From contig DRMH01000012.1 in NCBI GenBank assembly GCA_011322625.1, forward strand, positions 32,387-96,386: a stretch of DNA of 64,000 bases. The letters are read 5' to 3'. The number at the start of each line of letters is the position of its first letter. Position 1 is the stretch's first letter. The position numbers and the translations under genes were made by a program. This document shows positions 19,607-29,396 of this stretch, one piece after another. This DNA comes from Thermosulfurimonas dismutans (GTDB lineage: Bacteria; Desulfobacterota; Thermodesulfobacteria; Thermodesulfobacteriales; Thermodesulfobacteriaceae). Under the pieces are notes generated by a model that was not told where the DNA came from, searched no databases, and saw nothing but the letters and a program-made list of their open reading frames with translations.

Positions 19607-20118
19607 AGGGTTATATCCAGGTCTATACCGGGGAAGGAAAAGGGAAGACCACCGCTGCTCTGGGGCTGGCCCTGCGGGCCCTGGGGGCCGGGCTTCGGGT
19701 GGCCCTGATCCAGTTCCTCAAAAAGGGGGAGTACAGCGAGATTCGGGCCCTGACCAATTTCGGTCCCTGGGTGGAGGTCTGGCAGTTTCATTCCGGGGGG
19801 TTCGTGCGCGGGGAACCGGATGAGGCCGTAAAAGAGGCGGTGGCCCTGGGATGGGACAAGGCCCGAAGGATCATCCTCTCCGGGGATTTCGAGGTGGGGA
19901 TCCTGGACGAGATCAATCTGGTCCTGCACCTGGGCCTGATCCCGGTCTCCGAGGTGCTCGAGGTCCTTTCCTCCCGTCCGGAAGGGGTGGAGGTGGTGCT
20001 TACCGGGCGTTACGCCCCCCGGGCCCTGATCGAGGCCGCGGATCTGGTTACGGAGATGCGCAAGGTGAAACATTATTACGATCGGGGGGTGCCGGCCCGG
20101 AAGGGGATCGAAAAATGA
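19603..20118 (+). CDS. cobO: Cob(I)yrinic acid a,c-diamide adenosyltransferase
   Basis: [92 protein letters not shown]. Confidence 0.93.
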   Translation: [171 protein letters not shown]

Positions 20119-20718
20119 TTACCTGAGCACCTCTCGATAGGTAAGGGCCCGTTTCAGGGTCAGGGGGTCGGCGTAACGTACCTCCATCCCCAGGGCCAGG
20201 CCACAGGCCAGACGGGTAACCCGCACCGGATAGTCCTTGAGCAACTCCAGGATATAAGCCGAGGTGGCCTCCCCGGCTGCGGTGGGAGAGAGGCCCAGCA
20301 GAACCTCCCGGATTCCGTTCTGTTTTATCCGGCTCAGGAGTTCCGGAAGGCGCAGTTCCTCCGGCCCCAGCCCGTCCCGGGGCGAAAGCAGCCCGTGGAG
20401 AACGTGATAACGCCCGCGGAAGACCCCGGCGGATTCGATCACCGCGAGCGCCGCCGGGTCTTCCACCACACACAGTACCGAAGGGTCTCGCTGCGGGTCC
20501 TGACACAGGGAACACAGGTCCTCTTCGGTGAAGTTTCCGCATTCCCGACACAACCTGATGCGGGGAAGTTCCCCCAGGGCCCGGGATAGTTCCTCGGCCC
20601 GTTCAGGATGTGAGACCAGGTAAAGGGCCAGCCGGGTGGCACTTTTTTCTCCCAGCCCGGGCAGAAGGGCGAGAGCCCGAATGGCCCGTTTTAGGGCTTC
20701 GGGAAATCCGGCTTCCAT
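20119..20718 (-). CDS. recR: Recombination mediator RecR
   Basis: LPGLGEKSATRLALYLV, C-x2-C zinc finger CRECGNFTEEDLCSLCQDPQRD, Toprim CVVEDPAALAVIE, YHVLHGLLSP. Confidence 0.96.
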   Translation of the reverse strand: MEAGFPEALKRAIRALALLPGLGEKSATRLALYLVSHPERAEELSRALGELPRIRLCRECGNFTEEDLCSLCQDPQRDPSVLCVVEDPAALAVIESAGVFRGRYHVLHGLLSPRDGLGPEELRLPELLSRIKQNGIREVLLGLSPTAAGEATSAYILELLKDYPVRVTRLACGLALGMEVRYADPLTLKRALTYREVLR

Positions 20719-20721
20719 TCC

Positions 20722-21045
20722 CTACATGCCGAAAAGTCCCGGGATTTTGAGCCCGCCCGTGATCTTGGCCATTTCCTCCTGTACCATTTCCTGGGAGCGC
20801 CTCAGGGCTTCGTTTACCGCCGCCACGATCAGATCTTCCAGCATCTCCCGATCTCCGGCTTCAAAAACCTCGGGGTCGATCTTTATCGAGACCACCTCCT
20901 GGCGTCCGTTGACCACCGCGGTGACCATTCCGCCCCCGGCGCTGGCCGAAACGGTGCGCTCCGCCAGCGTTTCCTGCAGTTCCGCCATCTTTTTCTGAAT
21001 CTTCTGTACCTGTTTCATGAGCTGTTGCATCTGCGGTGGAAGCAT
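20722..21045 (-). CDS. YbaB/EbfC family nucleoid-associated protein
   Basis: MQQLMKQVQKIQKKMAELQETLAERTVSASAGGGMVTAVVNGRQEVVSIKIDPEV. Confidence 0.95.
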   Translation of the reverse strand: MLPPQMQQLMKQVQKIQKKMAELQETLAERTVSASAGGGMVTAVVNGRQEVVSIKIDPEVFEAGDREMLEDLIVAAVNEALRRSQEMVQEEMAKITGGLKIPGLFGM

Positions 21046-21049
21046 AGGT

Positions 21050-22567
21050 TCACTCCTCTGTTCGGGGTTTTACCCAGGCCACCTTACCTCCGAAAATGGC
21101 CAGGGCTTCTTTTACCTCGGGTCTTTCGAGAAGCCTTTCCTTGAGGTTCTGCCCCGGGCTCTCCTCCACCCGGATTTCCAGGATCTTTCCGGTGCGGGTA
21201 AAAAAGTATCCGCTGAGCTCCTCCTGGAGATCCCGATCCTCAAGCAGGGTCCCCCGGGGGACTTTCAGCACCAGATGTTCCCCCTCTCTTTCCGGGGGGG
21301 AGAGGGAGGCCAGCAGGGCCGCAAAACGGGGTTTTTCCTTGCGGGCCTGAGCCAGGAATTCCTCCCAGGAGGTATCCGTTTCCGGCTTCGAGGGTTCCCT
21401 GGTCACGGTCTCCGCAGCCGGGGGGCCCTCCGGGGTCTTCTGATAAAGCTCCTCCAGTTTGCGCAAGATCTCCCTCAGGGAGGCCAGTTTCCCGATTTCA
21501 CAGAGCCGGGCCAGATGGAGTTCAAAGCTTAGGTGGGGATAGGCACTGCGTTTCAGGGCCTCGGTGCCCCGAAGAAGATGCTGGAAGAGGAGGAGGGCCT
21601 CCTCGGGTTCCACCTCCATGGATAGGGCTCGCAGGGTGGCGATTTCGGCCGGAGAGAGTTCCTCCGCCGGCCCCTTTCGGCTTACCTTGAAGGCCAGGAG
21701 ATGCCGGAAGAATTCGGTAAGACTTTCCGAAAGATAGACCAGATCCACCCCCTGACGATAGGCCTCCTCGGAGAGGGCCAGAACCTCGGCCAGGTCCCGA
21801 TTGATGATGGCCCGGGCCAGTTTTTCCACCAGTTCCCTTTCGGCCAGACCGAAGGCCTCAAGAAGCTCCTCCCGGGTGCGAACTCCGTAAGCCAGGGCCT
21901 GGTCGAGCAGAGAAAGGGCATCCCGCAGGCTGCCCTCGGCCTCCCGGGCCATGATCAGCAGGGCGTCTTCCTCTATCTGGACCCCTTCCCGCCGGGCTAT
22001 GTCCTGGAGATGTTCCACCAGCACCGCCGGGGGAATACGCCGGAAGTCGTAGCGCTGACACCGGGAGAGGATGGTCACCGGTAGCCGGTGGGGTTCGGTG
22101 GTGGCCAGGATGAAATAGACATGCGGAGGAGGTTCCTCCAGGGACTTGAGCAGGGCGTTGGCCGCCTCACGGGTGAGCATGTGGGCCTCGTCGATGATGT
22201 AAATCTTGGCTCTCCCCCGGGCCGGAGCGAACTTGAGATTCTCGCGCAATTCCCTTACCTCATCGATACCCCGGTTGGAGGCCGCGTCGATTTCGATCAC
22301 GTCCAGGGACCGGCCCGCGGTGATTTCCTCACAGGACAGACACCGATTGCACGGCTCCGCCGGATCGTTTCCTTCACAATTCAGGGCCTTGGCCACGATC
22401 CGGGCCACGGTGGTCTTTCCGACCCCTCTTATTCCGCAGAAGAGAAGGGCATGGGCCAGACGCCCCTGGCGCAGGGCGTTCTGGAGGGTGCGCACCACGT
22501 GAGGCTGCCCCACCACCTCGGCGAAACGCTGGGGCCGATATTTCCGTGCCAGGACCAGATAGGCCAT
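21050..22567 (-). CDS. dnaX: DNA polymerase III subunit gamma/tau
   Basis: LARKYRPQRFAEVVGQPHVVRTLQNAL, GIRGVGKTTVARIVAKALNC, IDEAHMLTREAANALLKSLEEPP. Confidence 0.96.
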   Translation of the reverse strand: MAYLVLARKYRPQRFAEVVGQPHVVRTLQNALRQGRLAHALLFCGIRGVGKTTVARIVAKALNCEGNDPAEPCNRCLSCEEITAGRSLDVIEIDAASNRGIDEVRELRENLKFAPARGRAKIYIIDEAHMLTREAANALLKSLEEPPPHVYFILATTEPHRLPVTILSRCQRYDFRRIPPAVLVEHLQDIARREGVQIEEDALLIMAREAEGSLRDALSLLDQALAYGVRTREELLEAFGLAERELVEKLARAIINRDLAEVLALSEEAYRQGVDLVYLSESLTEFFRHLLAFKVSRKGPAEELSPAEIATLRALSMEVEPEEALLLFQHLLRGTEALKRSAYPHLSFELHLARLCEIGKLASLREILRKLEELYQKTPEGPPAAETVTREPSKPETDTSWEEFLAQARKEKPRFAALLASLSPPEREGEHLVLKVPRGTLLEDRDLQEELSGYFFTRTGKILEIRVEESPGQNLKERLLERPEVKEALAIFGGKVAWVKPRTEE

Positions 22568-22701
22568 TTCTTAGAGAACTATAGCGCCTTTCGGTCCGGA
22601 TAAAAAGGGGCCGGAGATTCGGCTCCGGGTTCGGATCCCCTTTCACACCCCGAGGGGTAGTGGAAAGCAGACCCCGGAAAAGGGGGTAAAATGATCGGGT
22701 G

Positions 22702-24129
22702 ATGGGAAAGGCCCTGGCCTTTGTGGGAACCATGTCCTCGGTGGGAAAGAGCCTGCTTGCGGCCCTGGCCTGCCGGTATTTTTCCCGCCGGGGGCTTCGG
22801 GTCTGGCCCTTTAAGGCCCAGAACATGAGTCTTAACGCCCTGGCCACCGAGGAAGGGGAGATGGCCTGGGCCCAGGCCTATCAGGCCTTGGCTGCCGGGC
22901 GCCGGCCCTCGGTGCGCATGAATCCCCTGCTGCTCAAGCCCCTGGCCGAACGTCGGGCCGAGATTATCTTCCTGGGGCGCCCGGAAGGGGTTCTCCCCGC
23001 CGGAGAATTCCGCGCGTTTCGCCGGCGCTACCGGGAACGCGTTTTCTCGGTGTTCGAGGAGGTGCTTTCCGCCAACGATCTGGTCATCGTGGAAGGGGCC
23101 GGAGGGCTGGCGGAATTGAATCTCCTGGACGGGGATCTGGCCAACTACGAGCTTCTGCGCACCTTCCGGGTTCCTTACGTCCTGATCGGAGACATCGATC
23201 GGGGAGGCATCTTTCCCCAGATCTGGGGGACCTACGCCCTCCTTCCCGAGCTCCGTGAACAATCGCTGGGTTTTGTGGTGAACAAGTTCCGGGGAGATCC
23301 CGGGCTTTTTGAGGAGGGAATGGAGCTTCTTGCCCGGCGCACCGGCAAACCGGCCCTGGGTCTCCTTCCCTATCTTCCGGATCATTTCCTGGAAGAGGAC
23401 AGCGCTTCCCTGCCCCTTTCCGCCGGGTTCAGGAAAGGGGAAGCCCTCCGGATAGCGGTCCTGGCCTATCCCTATCTCTCCAACTTTCTGGATTTCGATC
23501 CCCTGCGCCAGGAAGAGGAGGTGGAGGTGGTGTTTACCCGGGACCCCAGGACTCTCGCCGAGGCCCATCTGGTGATCCTCCCGGGGTCCCGCAATGTGGG
23601 CCAGAGCCTGAGATGGATAAGGGAACAGGGGCTTGAGGATCTCCTGCGGGAAAAGGCCCGCCGGGGTTTTCTGTTCGGTCTCTGCGGAGGTTTCCAGATC
23701 CTGGGAGAGGTTCTGGAGGACCCCGAAGGCCTGGAATTCGGGGGTCGGCTGGAGGGGCTGGGGATCCTTCCTCATCGGACCCTGTTCCGCCGACCCAAAC
23801 GGGCCGGAAGGCTGGAAGACCGCCCGGGGTTTCCCTTCTGGTCCGAACCCCTCTCGGGGTTTGAAATTCGCTACGGAAGGAGTTTTCTCGGCCAGAGAGA
23901 GATCGTGAGCCTGGCCTCGGAACGGGTGTTCGGCACCTACCTTCACGGGATCTTCTTTCAGGATCGCTTCCGGCACTCCTTCCTGGCCTATCTGCGTAAG
24001 ACCCTCGGTCTGCCGGCCGCCCCTCCTGTTTCCTATCAGAAAAGGGTGGAGGGGCTTCTGGACCGGGTCCTGGCCCGACCGGAATGGGCGGCCTTTTTCC
24101 GGCGCCTGGAAGATCTCTGGCTGGGCTAG
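22702..24129 (+). CDS. cobQ: Cobyric acid synthase
   Basis: MGKALAFVGTMSSVGKSLLAALACRYF, PFKAQNMSLNA, VIVEGAGGLAELNLLDGDLANYELLR, DIDRGGIFPQIWGT, GLCGGFQILG, GTYLHGIF. Confidence 0.94.
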   Translation: MGKALAFVGTMSSVGKSLLAALACRYFSRRGLRVWPFKAQNMSLNALATEEGEMAWAQAYQALAAGRRPSVRMNPLLLKPLAERRAEIIFLGRPEGVLPAGEFRAFRRRYRERVFSVFEEVLSANDLVIVEGAGGLAELNLLDGDLANYELLRTFRVPYVLIGDIDRGGIFPQIWGTYALLPELREQSLGFVVNKFRGDPGLFEEGMELLARRTGKPALGLLPYLPDHFLEEDSASLPLSAGFRKGEALRIAVLAYPYLSNFLDFDPLRQEEEVEVVFTRDPRTLAEAHLVILPGSRNVGQSLRWIREQGLEDLLREKARRGFLFGLCGGFQILGEVLEDPEGLEFGGRLEGLGILPHRTLFRRPKRAGRLEDRPGFPFWSEPLSGFEIRYGRSFLGQREIVSLASERVFGTYLHGIFFQDRFRHSFLAYLRKTLGLPAAPPVSYQKRVEGLLDRVLARPEWAAFFRRLEDLWLG

Positions 24130-24938
24130 AGACGGTGGAGAAAATACACCCGGGTCTTTCCGGAGGGATTCTGGGGGAGGGAAGGGGGAAGCTCAAGAAG
24201 CTCGCGGGTGGAAAGTGGATAGAGCCATTCCGTAACCTCCAGACCGGGACCGAGGGAGCGGGAACCCATCTTCTGAGGGGCTAGATCGGCCCACTCCTCC
24301 AGTAGGGCCGGTTGATCTACGATCAGGGTTTCCGGCAGTTCGGAAAGTACCGGCAGGAGTTTCTTCCAGGCCCTCAATCTCTCCGTAAGGGCCGGTAGTT
24401 CCCAGTGGGGCTCCCGGACCTCGGTGACCCAACGGGGAAAGCGCACCTCGATGATGTCCCCCACGATCATGCGGGAGAGAAAACGGCTTTTCTCCTCCAG
24501 ACGTTTGAGTTCCTCGTCCAGACTTTCCAGTTTGTGGTCCAGTCTTTCCGCCAGGGCCAGGATTATCCGGGCGGAAAGCACCGGATCGTCTTCCCTCTGG
24601 TCTTCTCCCCGGAGGGCGCGTTTGATTTCCGAAACGCTTTCCTCGAGAGGCCCGGGGCTCCCTTTAAAGAGGGCTACATTTTCCGGATAACGCATAAGGA
24701 GCCCCCATTCTTCGTAGCCCTGGATGAGATCCAGAAAGGTTTTGAGTCGTTCGCCCAGAGGGGGAGGGGTGAGAAAACGGACCCGCCCCTCCTGGTTCAG
24801 TTCCCGGGCGAGGCCCTCCGGGGGATATTCAGCCGGACGTAACAGGACCAGTTGTTCCACCGTCTGGAGAGCGGCTTCGGCCAGATCCCTCCGAAGATAG
24901 GTTTGCGGATAGAGCAGAGCCTCCACGCCTGAAAGCAT
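24126..24938 (-). CDS. Hypothetical protein, soluble, with a coiled-coil segment
   Basis: The longer track ORF (24126..25898) continues antisense to the antiporter; likely true start is ATG at 24938 (MLSGVEALLYPQTYLRRDL...). Confidence 0.6.
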   Translation of the reverse strand: MLSGVEALLYPQTYLRRDLAEAALQTVEQLVLLRPAEYPPEGLARELNQEGRVRFLTPPPLGERLKTFLDLIQGYEEWGLLMRYPENVALFKGSPGPLEESVSEIKRALRGEDQREDDPVLSARIILALAERLDHKLESLDEELKRLEEKSRFLSRMIVGDIIEVRFPRWVTEVREPHWELPALTERLRAWKKLLPVLSELPETLIVDQPALLEEWADLAPQKMGSRSLGPGLEVTEWLYPLSTRELLELPPSLPQNPSGKTRVYFLHRL

Positions 24939-25037
24939 AGCTTTTTCCTGGTTTCGGTCAAGCCCCGGACCGGAGATTCCGAGAGGCGGGAGAAAAAGGG
25001 TTACCCGGGGGGTACTTTCGGTAATAAACTCTAAAAC

Positions 25038-26297
25038 ATGGGCTCTCACTTTTTGCTGGATCTTCTTTTGGTCCTGAGCGGGGCCTGGGCTTTGGGGTAT
25101 CTGGCTCAATGGCTGGGGCTTCCGGTAATGCTGGGGGAGCTTGCCGCGGGTCTCCTCCTGGGGCCCACGGTGCTTGGGCTCATAAAGCCCTCCGAGGCCC
25201 TCGATCTTCTGGCCGAACTGGGGATCTTTTTGGCCATGTTTTACGCCGGGCTGGAGATGGATCCCCGGGAGCTTGTGGAACACTTCCGACCCTCGGTGGC
25301 GGTGGCTCTGGGGGGTTTCTTTCTGCCCTTTGTGCTGGGTGCCGGGGTGATTTATCTCCTGGGCGGGACCGTTTATCAGAGCCTGTTTGTGGGCATGGGC
25401 ACCTCCATCACCGCTATCGCCGTACAGGCGGTAATCCTTCAGAGCCTGCGCATTCATCGCACGCAGCTCGGCCACATCATCATAGGAGCCGCCCTGGTGG
25501 ATGATGTTCTGGCCCTGATCACCCTCTCCTTCCTGATCGGATTGGTGCGTCGGGGTCAGCCGGATCTCGCGGGTATGACTCTTCTCGCCCTCAAGGTCCT
25601 CCTTTTCTTCGGGCTCACCATTCTTATAGGCGAGTTTCTGGTCCCCAGGGTGGCCGGGAGGATCACCGATGAGGGCGGAAAGGCCCTTACCTTTGCCCTG
25701 CTGGTGGCCCTGATCATGGCCTATCTGGCCGAGAGGGCCGGGCTCCATCAGGTCATCGGGGCCTTTCTGGCCGGGCAGTTCGTGCGGCGGGAGATCCTGC
25801 GTCCGGAGGTCTATGAGAATATATCCCGGTATTTCTATGGCTTGAGCTATGGTTTCCTGTTGCCGGTCTTCTTCGTTACCCTGGGTTTTCAGTTGCACTG
25901 GAGTATGGAGCCCCGTTTCTGGCTCCTGGCGGGGCTCATCACCGCGGTGGCGGTGATAGGAAAATTCGCTGGAGCCGGGCTGGGGTTGAGGATCTTCGGC
26001 TTCGGATTCTGGGAATGTCTGGTGGTGGGGGCCGGAATGAATGGTCGGGGGGCGGTGGAGCTCATCGTGGCCGCGGTGGCCATGAACCTGAGCCAGGATC
26101 TCCTCTCCCGCGGGGTGATCTCGGCTCCCCTGCTCACCCCGAGCCAGTTTTCGGCCCTGGTAATCATGGCCTTCCTTACCACCTTTATGGCCCCTATTGT
26201 TCTGAAATGGGCGGCTTTGAGGGCCTGCCGCGGTTCGGAAAGGGCCGAGTTCTGTCGCTTGCTCCGGGAAGCCCGCCGGGAACCCGCTGCCGGTTAG
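25038..26297 (+). CDS. Cation:proton antiporter (CPA2/Kef-type)
   Basis: LPVMLGELAAGLLLGPTVLGLIK, LAELGIFLAMFYAGLEMDP, GMGTSITAIAVQAVIL, GAGMNGRGAVELIVA. Confidence 0.92.
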   Translation: MGSHFLLDLLLVLSGAWALGYLAQWLGLPVMLGELAAGLLLGPTVLGLIKPSEALDLLAELGIFLAMFYAGLEMDPRELVEHFRPSVAVALGGFFLPFVLGAGVIYLLGGTVYQSLFVGMGTSITAIAVQAVILQSLRIHRTQLGHIIIGAALVDDVLALITLSFLIGLVRRGQPDLAGMTLLALKVLLFFGLTILIGEFLVPRVAGRITDEGGKALTFALLVALIMAYLAERAGLHQVIGAFLAGQFVRREILRPEVYENISRYFYGLSYGFLLPVFFVTLGFQLHWSMEPRFWLLAGLITAVAVIGKFAGAGLGLRIFGFGFWECLVVGAGMNGRGAVELIVAAVAMNLSQDLLSRGVISAPLLTPSQFSALVIMAFLTTFMAPIVLKWAALRACRGSERAEFCRLLREARREPAAG

Positions 26298-26300
26298 GGG

Positions 26301-26705
26301 CTATCGGCTGAAGCGGAACCACAGGTCCCAGAGGATGGCCGCCAGGGAAAAGAGGGAAATAATGGTATAGTTCCAGCGCTCCTTGGACACCGCCAGACTG
26401 GCCACCAGATAACGCAGGGCCTCCAGATCGGCAGGGGAAAGATCGGACCGATTCTCCAGCTTTTCCAGAAGATGGAGCTCACGGATGGTGCGCCGGCGCC
26501 GGGCGGTGATGTAAGAGCGAAAGAGGAAAAAGATCATGTTCCCGCAGACCCCTATGTACCAAAGGAGATCGATGAGCTGGGGGCGATAGGCCTTGGCCAC
26601 CAGAATGAGCCGCAGGGAAAGGGAACCCGTTATCCCCAGGGCAAAAGCCAGCCAGGATACCCAGGTCGGAAACCGGTGAGGCACGTGAAACTTTTCCTCG
26701 GCCAT
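26301..26705 (-). CDS. Small hypothetical membrane protein
   Basis: 134 aa with hydrophobic segments WVSWLAFALGITGSLSLRLILV, LIDLLWYIGVCGNMIFFLF, YTIISLFSLAAILWDLWF. Confidence 0.6.
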   Translation of the reverse strand: MAEEKFHVPHRFPTWVSWLAFALGITGSLSLRLILVAKAYRPQLIDLLWYIGVCGNMIFFLFRSYITARRRRTIRELHLLEKLENRSDLSPADLEALRYLVASLAVSKERWNYTIISLFSLAAILWDLWFRFSR

Positions 26706-26783
26706 GTTCTATGAATGTAACGGGAAAGGGGCCGAAGGCCAAACCCTGTGGGAGGGGGAAGGTCCTGTGTTAAAATAGACCTC

Positions 26784-29276
26784 GTGCCGCAGGCCCTGGA
26801 ACTTCCCTTCTATCCCGAGCCGCGGGGGATTGTTCAGGTTTCGGCCTCCGCCGGAGCCGGGAAGACCTATCGCCTGGCCCTTCATTACCTGCGCCTTCTA
26901 AAAAGTCTTTCTCCCCCCTCGGAAGCGGGACTTTCCGCGGTGGTGGCCCTGACCTTTACCAACCAGGCCGCGGCCGAGATGCGCGAACGCATCCTCACCT
27001 TTCTTAAGCACATGGCTCTTGCGACCTCCCTGGGGCGCAGACTCTCGATGGAGACCGGGCTTTCGCCGGCTGAGGCCGAGGCCTGGCTGGAGACCATCTT
27101 TTCCGCCTATCCCGCCTTCCAGGTTCGCACCATAGACAGCCTCATCTTTACCCTCATTCGGGGACTGGCCTGGGAGCTGGGCTTAAGACCCGATCTTTCC
27201 GCGGAGATCCGGGAAGAATTCTTCCTTAATCGGGCCTTCGATCGTCTCCTCCTGCGTCTGCGCTCGGACCCCCGGGTGAGGTCCCTTTTCGAGGAGGCCC
27301 TCCAGACCTTCCTGGAGATCGAGGAACGGGGGGGATTCAACCCCGAAAGACACTTCCGCCGGCGTATGGAGGAGCTTCACCGGCTTCTGCGCCGCCGGGG
27401 AGGCGGAGGAAACTGGTCTCCCCCGCCGGCCTTTGAGGATCTGGTCGCCCTGGAGGAGGATCTGCGGGAACGGGGACGCAGACTCTCGGAAAGACTTTTC
27501 GGGCAACTGAGGCTTCAGCCCCGATACCCCGGCTGGCCCGAGGCCCTGGCGGATCCTCCACGTTATTTCGACCGCGCGGTTTTCAGGAAGGATTCCGTCC
27601 GGCAACTGGTGAAGGGCCGTATCCGGGCGGATCTGGAGCCCCTGGAGGAGGAGTTTCGGACCCTCAGGGCCCGTCTGGAGGTCTATCTCAAGGCCAAAGC
27701 CCGGGCCGAGGTGGCCCCTTACGAAAGGCTTTTCCGGGAGATCCTGCGCGAACTCCTCCATATCCGGGAGGAGGAAGGGGTGCTTCAGGCCGGAAGCTGG
27801 ACCGATCTCCTGGCCGAGCACGCCCGGGGACTCCTTCCCCTCATCTACCTGAAACTGGGTTCGCGTCTGCGACATTTTCTGCTGGATGAATTCCAGGACA
27901 CGGATCGCAAACAATGGGAGGCCCTGCGTCCCCTGGTGGAGGAGATCCTGGGAAGCGGGGGTTCGCTCTTTTATGTGGGGGATGTGAAACAGGCCATCTA
28001 TATGTGGCGCGGAGGGGATCCGGAACTTTTCTACGAGGTGCCCCGGAGTCTTCCGGCGGAACTCTCCGCAGAGATCCTCCCGGTGAACCGTCGTTCCGCA
28101 AGACGCATAGTCCTTTTCAATAACCTGCTTTTCTCGCGCCTACGCGAAAATCTGCCCCGGGTGGTCCGAAGGTTCCTTTACGGAGAACGCGAGCGAAGGG
28201 AATCCAGGGATTGCCCGATCTCTCAGGCGCTCACCCGGCGTCTTTCCGGGGTGTATCAGGCCGTGGAACAGGAGGTGCTTCCCGAAGCCCCGGAAGGGCG
28301 GGTGGAGTTTATCCGGGTCCCTTCGGACGAGGATCGGGAGGTCTTTCGTCAGGGGGTTTTCCGGGTCCTTGCGGAGATCATGCCCCGGCTCTATCAGGCG
28401 TATGTGGAGAAGGGGCGGAGCGTGGCCCTTCTGGTGCGGGAGAACCAGGAGGCCGAGGAACTGGCTACCTTTCTCTTCGGCCTGGGGATTCCTGCGGTCA
28501 CCGAACGGGCCCTGCGGCTCGAAAATTCGCCCCTGGTAAAGGGTCTCCTTTCCCTGCTCAAATACCTGGACTATCCCGCGGACGAGACCGCTCTGGCCGG
28601 TTTTCTGGCCAGTCCGTTTACCTCTCAGGGGGCGGAGATCCTAAGGGATTACTTTCGGGAGGGGAAAAGCCTGGAGGAGTTTCTGGCCCTGCGGGCCCCG
28701 GGGATCCTGAACCGGCTTCGGCGTCTCTCGGAACTTCACGAAAGAGGAATATCCATCTACGAACTGGTCCAGGAGATCCTCCGGGAATTCGGTCTTCGCG
28801 AACGTTTTCCCGAAGAGGAGCTTTATCTGATGCGTTTTCTTTCCACGGTCCTCTCTTATGAGGAGGAGGTTCTGGGGCTTTCGGATTTCCTGGCCCGCTG
28901 GGAGGAATCCGGCGGGGAGGAAAAGATCGGGCTTCCGCGCGAGCTTCAGGCCGTAAGGGTGTTTACCATTCATGCCTCTAAAGGGCTTGAATTCGACGCC
29001 GTGGTGATCCCTTTTCTCACTTGGGGGCCGAAAGGACGGGGAGAGGTGGTCCTTACCGACTGGGGGCTCATCCGGGCCCGAAGGGACTCGGCCGAGGAGG
29101 TGGCTCGCGCCCGGCTCGAGGAGAAGGCCCGGGAGGTCTTCGAGAGCCTGAACCTCCTTTATGTGGCTCTGACCCGTCCCCGCGAGGCCCTATATATTTT
29201 GCTTCCGGAAAAGACCCGCTACTACACCGTGGCCTCGGTCCTCCACGACCTCGGGGCCGAGAATCTTCTAGCCTGA
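26784..29276 (+). CDS. UvrD/AddA-type helicase lacking the C-terminal nuclease domain
   Basis: VQVSASAGAGKTYRLALHYLRLL (Walker A), VALTFTNQAAAEMRERIL, LLDEFQDTDRKQWEAL, VFTIHASKGLEFDAVVIP, LNLLYVALTRPREALYIL; stops directly after motif VI region. Confidence 0.88.
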   Translation: MPQALELPFYPEPRGIVQVSASAGAGKTYRLALHYLRLLKSLSPPSEAGLSAVVALTFTNQAAAEMRERILTFLKHMALATSLGRRLSMETGLSPAEAEAWLETIFSAYPAFQVRTIDSLIFTLIRGLAWELGLRPDLSAEIREEFFLNRAFDRLLLRLRSDPRVRSLFEEALQTFLEIEERGGFNPERHFRRRMEELHRLLRRRGGGGNWSPPPAFEDLVALEEDLRERGRRLSERLFGQLRLQPRYPGWPEALADPPRYFDRAVFRKDSVRQLVKGRIRADLEPLEEEFRTLRARLEVYLKAKARAEVAPYERLFREILRELLHIREEEGVLQAGSWTDLLAEHARGLLPLIYLKLGSRLRHFLLDEFQDTDRKQWEALRPLVEEILGSGGSLFYVGDVKQAIYMWRGGDPELFYEVPRSLPAELSAEILPVNRRSARRIVLFNNLLFSRLRENLPRVVRRFLYGERERRESRDCPISQALTRRLSGVYQAVEQEVLPEAPEGRVEFIRVPSDEDREVFRQGVFRVLAEIMPRLYQAYVEKGRSVALLVRENQEAEELATFLFGLGIPAVTERALRLENSPLVKGLLSLLKYLDYPADETALAGFLASPFTSQGAEILRDYFREGKSLEEFLALRAPGILNRLRRLSELHERGISIYELVQEILREFGLRERFPEEELYLMRFLSTVLSYEEEVLGLSDFLARWEESGGEEKIGLPRELQAVRVFTIHASKGLEFDAVVIPFLTWGPKGRGEVVLTDWGLIRARRDSAEEVARARLEEKAREVFESLNLLYVALTRPREALYILLPEKTRYYTVASVLHDLGAENLLA

Positions 29277-29396
29277 GGTTACTCCCCTCTCTCGGATACC
29301 CGCGCCCCGGGCTTCCGGAGATCTCCGTGTCGGGGGTTCGTTAGTAAATAACCGGGCGGGCGGAGGCGGGGTTCCGGAGGTAAAATAGGCCCCAGG

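Noticed and set aside
22610-22660. Possible tRNA T-arm (gggttcggatcccc) near dnaX
   Set aside because: No anticodon or D-arm can be built around it; better explained as a simple hairpin.
22579-23976. 465-aa minus-strand ORF antisense to cobQ
   Set aside because: Artefact of GC-rich cobQ; no recognisable domain.
24939-25898. N-terminal extension of the 24126..25898 minus ORF
   Set aside because: Reads antisense through the antiporter; Gln/Gly/His-rich translation; ATG 24938 is a better start.
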